Of a stretch of 10,166 bases of DNA, positions 6,554-10,166 are shown one piece after another (positions within the stretch are counted from its first letter, which is position 1; the number at the start of each line of letters is the position of its first letter). The notes under the pieces were generated by a model that saw nothing but the letters and a program-made list of their open reading frames with translations, did no database searches and was not told the DNA's origin. The DNA is taken from NCBI GenBank assembly GCA_937901625.1, contig CALDIE010000260.1, positions 1-10,166 of the forward strand, given 5' to 3'. Both the position numbers and the translations under genes were made by a program. This DNA comes from an uncultured Lachnospiraceae bacterium (GTDB taxonomy: Bacteria; Bacillota; Clostridia; Lachnospirales; Lachnospiraceae).

Positions 6554-7587
6554 TACACCGTTGACCCTTTGAGGACAACTTCATAACTTAATAATGTCTT
6601 TACGGGGAATTCCTCACCCTCTATTATATCCAGAAGGATCCGGCAGGCCACCCTTCCCAGTTCCTTCGGATCATACTGGAGCGCGGTGATCGGCGGCTGA
6701 TGGCTGCTTAGCAGCTCGCTGTTATAAAACGATGCTACCTTAACATCTTCCGGTACGCTGTAATTGTTTCTCTTAAGCGCCTCGAGCACATCGTGTGTGA
6801 TCCTGTCGTCCGAACAGATAATACAGTCAATTCCCGAACGCATGGCATCTTCCGTAGCTCTCTCAACTTCTATGGATGTATCGTTGTCCACATAGATCAG
6901 GATCTTCTCCGGTTTTTGCGCAACGATCTCTATTCCCTTTTCGAAACCCTGTCTTCGGGTTATGTTTACCACATGGTTACTGTTTCCGCCTACATACGCG
7001 ACACGTCTTACACCCTTCATGATCAGGATGGACGTCAGCTCCGCGCAGGCCTTTACATGGTCGTTATCGATCTGAACAACGCCCTCTTCCTCCGTGCTGC
7101 CGATGACAACAAAAGGAAGACCGCTCTCCTTAAGGCAGGCGATACAGGGGTCGTTTTGAAGTGTTCTCGCAAGGATAAATCCGTCTACTTTATGATTACC
7201 GACCGCTCTCTCCAATGCGGAAATATCATCCCCCAACACGCTGGATAAAAGGATATCGTAATCCTCTGCCGTGGCGGCTTCTCCGACTCCCAGCATACAG
7301 CGCTGAAAAAAGGGAAGCGATGTCATTGATGAATCCCCCGGAACAACCCAGCCGATATTATAGGTTCTCGACTGTGCCAATCCCTTGGCATAAGGGTTTG
7401 GCTTATAATTGTACTGCTGTATATAATCCAGTACTTTCTGTCTGGTCGCGTCACTGATCCGCCCCTTACCGGATATGGATCTGGACACGGTTGTCTTGGA
7501 AATACCAAGAGCCTCAGCTATATCCGCTATCGTTACGTTGCCGTTATCTTTTGCGCCGATCTTCAGATTTTTCTCCTCAATCGTCAT
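6553..7587 (-). CDS. LacI/GalR-family transcriptional regulator next to the PTS module
   Basis: A 344-residue regulator counted from the ATG at 7587. That start has GGAGG five bases upstream, while the frame could extend to a TTG at 7623 with no good ribosome binding site. After a ~17-residue polar leader comes the helix-turn-helix VTIADIAEALGISKTTVSR (18-36) with K31-T32 as specificity residues. A canonical hinge YKPNPYAKGLAQ (61-72) follows, then an effector domain (IGWVVPGDSS, VDGFILAR, LPFVVIG, VVQIDND, GVRRVAYVGG, CIICSDD, ALQYDPKELG). It shares the minus strand with fruK and ptsI but has its own promoter 118 bases upstream. Likely roles are autoregulation and control of the adjacent sugar genes, inferred from the two TTGCGCAA-like sites beside its promoter. 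The effector sugar cannot be predicted from sequence. Confidence 0.92.
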   Translation of the reverse strand: MTIEEKNLKIGAKDNGNVTIADIAEALGISKTTVSRSISGKGRISDATRQKVLDYIQQYNYKPNPYAKGLAQSRTYNIGWVVPGDSSMTSLPFFQRCMLGVGEAATAEDYDILLSSVLGDDISALERAVGNHKVDGFILARTLQNDPCIACLKESGLPFVVIGSTEEEGVVQIDNDHVKACAELTSILIMKGVRRVAYVGGNSNHVVNITRRQGFEKGIEIVAQKPEKILIYVDNDTSIEVERATEDAMRSGIDCIICSDDRITHDVLEALKRNNYSVPEDVKVASFYNSELLSSHQPPITALQYDPKELGRVACRILLDIIEGEEFPVKTLLSYEVVLKGSTV

Positions 7588-7630
7588 ATCGTCCTCCGTT
7601 TTCCGCCTGTTTACAGAATACAAACACTCT

Positions 7631-7692
7631 ACAACCGATCCGTGGATATGTTTTTAAGCCACTTTAAGATCGAGTGATGCGCAATCGGTTGT
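7631..7692 (-). repeat. Inverted repeat in the leader of the second regulator
   Basis: ACAACCGAT (plus strand, 7631-7639) and its exact complement ATCGGTTGT (7684-7692) are separated by 44 bp. Both lie in the ~110-nt leader between the -10 box and the start codon. In the transcript they could form a 9-bp stem closing a loop. The upstream arm abuts the TGCGCA site, so they could instead be protein-binding half-sites. Confidence 0.5.
7677..7684. promoter_or_regulatory. LacI-type operator candidate, proximal
   Basis: ATGCGCAA contains the perfect hexamer palindrome TGCGCA (7678-7683) and differs by one base from the distal TTGCGCAA. It lies about 15-20 bp after the predicted transcription start, a standard repressor position. 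Confidence 0.5.
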
Positions 7693-7704
7693 TCTATGGG
7701 CTCT

Positions 7705-7733
7705 AGCATATCAATTAGGCAAAGTTTTGTCAA
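7705..7733 (-). promoter_or_regulatory. Near-consensus promoter of the second LacI-family gene
   Basis: On the minus strand TTGACA (7733-7728), a 17-nt spacer and TATGCT (7710-7705) give an almost perfect vegetative sigma promoter. Transcription should begin near 7698, leaving a leader of about 110 nt. This shows the gene does not depend on read-through from ptsI. Confidence 0.8.
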
Positions 7734-7770
7734 TACTTTCCATCCATTGCTCAAATCTCTTTTCCAACTG

Positions 7771-7778
7771 TTGCGCAA
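7771..7778. promoter_or_regulatory. LacI-type operator candidate, distal
   Basis: TTGCGCAA is a perfect 8-bp palindrome centred on GC, upstream of the promoter's -35 box. Its centre is 94 bp from the centre of the proximal site, close to nine helical turns. Confidence 0.5.
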
Positions 7779-7797
7779 AACGGCTTTTCCGCCCTTT
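7777..7797 (-). terminator. Weak terminator-like hairpin after ptsI
   Basis: On the minus strand AAAGGGC, a GGAAAA loop, and GCCGTTT can pair with one internal G-G mismatch and end in TTTT, 7 nt after the ptsI stop. The stem is short, so partial termination at best. The T-run overlaps the distal TTGCGCAA site. Confidence 0.3.
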
Positions 7798-7803
7798 ATG
7801 ACA

Positions 7804-9426
7804 TCAGATATCTAACTCCCGTATAAGCGCCCGAAGTTCCAATATATGTTCGGAAGATACGGAAAACTCCGTATATCCCATCTCGATCAGGCTCTTTGTC
7901 ATACTGTGATCCGCCGCCAGTTCCCCGCAGATGCCGACCGGTATACCGGCTTGGGTTCCGCACTCCGCAATCCTCTCAAGGGCTTTTAACACGGCCGGGT
8001 GGTGTGCGTCATAAAACCTGTCCAATGCGGGATTCTGCCGGTCAACAGCAAGCATATACTGTGTCAGATCATTGGTACCAACACTGAAAAAATTCACTTC
8101 TTTCGCAAGCTCATCAGCGATCATCATCGCTGCCGGCGTCTCCACCATGATCCCCGTTTCCATTTCTTCGGCAAAAGGGAGATTTTCTCTTCGCAGCTCC
8201 TCTTTTGCCTGCATGAGGATTTCCTTGCTTTGCCTTACCTCCTCCGTCGAAGTGATCATCGGAAACATTACTGAAAGATTACCGTATACTCCCGCTCTTA
8301 AGACCGCGCGTAACTGTATTTTAAATAACTCCGTATTTGTTAAGCAGATACGGATCGCCCTCATCCCCATCGCAGGGTTGTCCTCTTTCGGCAACGTAAG
8401 GGACAGCGCTTCTTTATCCGACCCGATATCCATCGTTCGGATTATTACTTTTTTATCTTTCATGGTAAGGGCTACCCGACGGTATACTTCCACCTGTTCT
8501 TCTTCAGACGGCAGATCTTTTCTCCCCATGTAGAGGAATTCCGTCCGAAACAACCCTATCCCTTCCGCATCGTTTCTTTCTACCGACGAAAGATCTCCCT
8601 CCCCGGAAATATTGGCATAAAGGGCTATCCTCCTTCCGTACTTTGTCACGGCAGGTACCCCTTTCATCATTTCCAACGCGATCCTTTTTTGCTTCTCCTC
8701 TTCCGCCTCTGTCTCTTTTTGACGGATCAATCCGGCATCGGGAGAAAGGTATATTTTTCCCTCTTTTGCATCGACCAAAGCCATTTTCCCTTCCATATCG
8801 TCTCTGATATCGATCGCGGCACCGACAATGGTCGGTATTTCCATGGAAGCCGCCAATATCGCCATATGAGAATATATGGCGCCGCCCGTTGTGACGATCG
8901 CAAGTATCTTCTTCCGGTCGATCCCCATCATTTCCGCGGGACTGATCTCGTCAGCCAAAAGTATTTCTTTTTCATGAGTAAGCGTTTCCTGATGCTTTCC
9001 TATCAAGAGATCGACCCACTTTTCCGTAACGTCTTTTATATCCGACGCCCTTTCCCGGATATAAGCATCCTCCATACTCTCATAATGCTCATACAATTCC
9101 TTCCCCGTTACGGAAACTGCGTATTCCGCGTTCACACCCTCTGTCCTGATCTTATCTTCGATCCGGCTTTTTAAGTATTCATCCTCGGCGATCATTCTCT
9201 GAGCCAGAAAGATCTCCGCCTCCGATTCTCCGATCTCCGATTTGGTTTTTTTTGCCAGCCCATCCATCTGCTCAAGAGACTTTACAACCGTATCCCGAAA
9301 TCGTTGTAACTCTCTCTCCGTATCCGACACCTTAAAACGTTGAACCTTAGCTCCTCCTTTCCGGTACAGACGAACAGGTCCGAGTGCTACTCCCGCATAT
9401 ACTTTTTTCCCGACAAAAATCTCCAT
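7804..9426 (-). CDS. ptsI: PTS Enzyme I (phosphoenolpyruvate-protein phosphotransferase), divergent active-site loop
   Basis: Cytosolic first enzyme of the sugar phosphotransferase system, passing phosphate from PEP to HPr. It has 540 residues from the ATG at 9426 (GAGGG seven bases upstream). A TTG two codons earlier is too close to that site. The N-terminal half holds the helical HPr-binding and phospho-histidine domains. The C-terminal half (from ~255) is the PEP-binding barrel. Residues equivalent to E. coli are all present: His187 (E. coli 189), Arg294 in GIGLFRTEF (296), Arg330 in IIRTMDIG (332), Glu429 in VETPAA (431), Asp453 in GTNDLTQY (455), Cys500 in ICGELAAD (502). The phospho-histidine loop reads GGAIYSHMAILAASMEIP instead of the usual GGRTSHxAIxARSxEIP. 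The Thr before Ser-His is Tyr, and the following Arg is Ala. It starts 12 nt after fruK and is probably co-transcribed with it. Confidence 0.93.
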   Translation of the reverse strand: MEIFVGKKVYAGVALGPVRLYRKGGAKVQRFKVSDTERELQRFRDTVVKSLEQMDGLAKKTKSEIGESEAEIFLAQRMIAEDEYLKSRIEDKIRTEGVNAEYAVSVTGKELYEHYESMEDAYIRERASDIKDVTEKWVDLLIGKHQETLTHEKEILLADEISPAEMMGIDRKKILAIVTTGGAIYSHMAILAASMEIPTIVGAAIDIRDDMEGKMALVDAKEGKIYLSPDAGLIRQKETEAEEEKQKRIALEMMKGVPAVTKYGRRIALYANISGEGDLSSVERNDAEGIGLFRTEFLYMGRKDLPSEEEQVEVYRRVALTMKDKKVIIRTMDIGSDKEALSLTLPKEDNPAMGMRAIRICLTNTELFKIQLRAVLRAGVYGNLSVMFPMITSTEEVRQSKEILMQAKEELRRENLPFAEEMETGIMVETPAAMMIADELAKEVNFFSVGTNDLTQYMLAVDRQNPALDRFYDAHHPAVLKALERIAECGTQAGIPVGICGELAADHSMTKSLIEMGYTEFSVSSEHILELRALIRELDI

Positions 9427-9438
9427 TATCAATCCCTC

Positions 9439-10128
9439 TTACGCTTCCGGTAAATATATTTTTGAATACATCTCTTCGATCGATCGCTTTTTGGGTAATC
9501 CTTCCGAAAACGCTGCAGCCATACCGGCAGCCATCGCATACGCAAATGCTTCCTCCGGATCTTTTTTCTCCGCAAGGGAATATAAAAACCCGGCGATCAT
9601 GGAATCTCCGGAGCCTACCGTTTGGATCACATCCCCGGGAATCGTTTTCCTGTCGTAAACATCTCCCTTTCTGGTCAGTAAAACCGCTCCCCCGGCTCCT
9701 AAGGAAACCATCACATTTTTGGCGCCTTCCGCTATCAATCTTTTGGCATATTCCTTTATCTCTTCCCTGTTTCCAAGCGATACCCCGTAGTATTCCTCCA
9801 GCTCCTGGCGGTTTGGTTTAATCAAAAAAGGATGAAAAGGAAGCGCCCTTCGCAGTGTTTCTCCTCCTGCATCCACTACCACGGGTACGCCTCTCTCTTC
9901 CATCCTTTGACAGATCCGCGCATAAAAATCCTTATCCATTCCGGGAGCTACACTTCCGGAAAGTACAAGATAATCCTCTTTCTGTATTTCATCCAATATT
10001 TGCAGTAATTCGTTTTGTTTTTCCTTTGGCACAAACGGTCCGGCAGCATTGATCTCCGTTCCGTCCATGCCAAAAGTCGCTTCGAGCAAATTTTTGTCCG
10101 TCATTTTGCGACACAGTTCTTTTAAGGC
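9439..10128 (-). CDS. fruK: 1-phosphofructokinase (PfkB family), 5'-truncated
   Basis: Phosphorylates fructose-1-phosphate to fructose-1,6-bisphosphate after PTS import of fructose. About 229 residues are visible, missing roughly 75-85 N-terminal residues of a ~305-residue family. PfkB landmarks are TEINAAGP, VLSGSVAPGM, a VVVDAGGETL strand, FLIKPNRQELEEYYG and the catalytic anion-hole motif TVGSGDSMIAGF. This last motif carries the base aspartate and has the GSGDSM form usual for FruK and TagatoseP kinases, so a tagatose-6-phosphate kinase is the main alternative. The frame stays open to base 10166, but bases beyond 10128 are adapter, so the true gene simply runs off the contig. The ATG at 10104 is internal. 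The stop TAA at 9441-9439 overlaps the region serving as the ribosome binding site of ptsI. Confidence 0.88.
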   Translation of the reverse strand, partial: ALKELCRKMTDKNLLEATFGMDGTEINAAGPFVPKEKQNELLQILDEIQKEDYLVLSGSVAPGMDKDFYARICQRMEERGVPVVVDAGGETLRRALPFHPFLIKPNRQELEEYYGVSLGNREEIKEYAKRLIAEGAKNVMVSLGAGGAVLLTRKGDVYDRKTIPGDVIQTVGSGDSMIAGFLYSLAEKKDPEEAFAYAMAAGMAAAFSEGLPKKRSIEEMYSKIYLPEA

Positions 10129-10166
10129 AGATTGGAAGAGCGTCGTGTAGGGAAAGAGTGTAGATC
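10129..10166. other. Illumina TruSeq universal adapter sequence (contamination)
   Basis: The final 38 bases read AGATTGGAAGAGCGTCGTG followed by the TAGGGAAAGAGTGTAGATC continuation. Apart from T for C at 10133 this is the reverse complement of the TruSeq universal (P5-side) adapter, from memory. It is library-construction sequence, not genome, and marks an artificial contig end. Confidence 0.95.

Noticed and set aside
8821..8881. Two adjacent hairpins in ptsI (ACCGAC/GTCGGT and CGCCATAT/ATATGGCG) over the phospho-histidine codons
   Set aside because: They are within strongly constrained coding sequence, with no T-tract and no sign of an internal start. Treated as chance.
8072..9174. Plus-strand open frames of 153 and 161 codons opposite ptsI
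   Set aside because: Enzyme I on the minus strand has all its catalytic residues. These frames are shadows without start signals.
9384..9821. 145-codon plus-strand open frame spanning the fruK-ptsI boundary
   Set aside because: It is antisense to two genes whose stop, ribosome binding site and start fit together closely, and it looks like no known protein.

Overview
The window is about 9.5 kb of a Gram-positive gut-type Firmicute (most like Lachnospiraceae/Clostridia), with foreign or artefactual sequence at both ends. I infer the host from the gene families, the strong GGAGG-type ribosome binding sites, the lipobox lipoprotein and a G+C of roughly 48% (287/600 counted over 661-1260). Positions 1 to about 560 are different: about 34% G+C (184/540 counted over 1-540), AT-rich codons, and an Omp85/BamA outer-membrane assembly protein of a diderm. 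It joins malQ in frame within one shared Asp-Pro-Asp-Gly codon run, most simply read as a chimeric metagenome contig. The last 38 bases (10129-10166) match the Illumina TruSeq universal adapter with one mismatch and are not biological sequence.

Layout. 1-575 (-): Omp85 fragment. 564-1688 (-): 4-alpha-glucanotransferase malQ, cut off at its C-terminal side by the junction. 1711-3468 (-): cytoplasmic GH13_20 neopullulanase/cyclomaltodextrinase-type enzyme. 3473-5233 (-): surface lipoprotein alpha-amylase of GH13_36 type. 5234-5446: divergent control region with three copies of a 16-bp operator-like repeat. 5447-6529 (+): LacI-family regulator. 6521-6553: intrinsic terminator read on the minus strand. 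6553-7587 (-): a second LacI-family regulator. 7588-7803: its promoter, with two TTGCGCAA-like sites. 7804-9426 (-): a PTS Enzyme I. 9439-10128 (-): 3' part of 1-phosphofructokinase fruK.

How it fits together. The three minus-strand glucan genes form a tight operon (gaps of 4 and 22 nt) covering starch use from outside to inside: a surface-anchored amylase cuts starch, a cytosolic neopullulanase-type enzyme hydrolyses imported maltodextrins, and MalQ rearranges the short ones. No transporter is present. The divergent LacI-type protein is the obvious candidate regulator, acting through the three repeats. The second half is a separate PTS/fructose module, fruK followed by an Enzyme I with unusual residues around its phospho-histidine, then a LacI-type regulator with its own near-consensus promoter.

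I found no convincing new defence, mobile or RNA system. The most notable observations are the two assembly problems, the two operator arrays, the first regulator's tail that appears to be encoded by a terminator-like hairpin, and the divergent Enzyme I active site.
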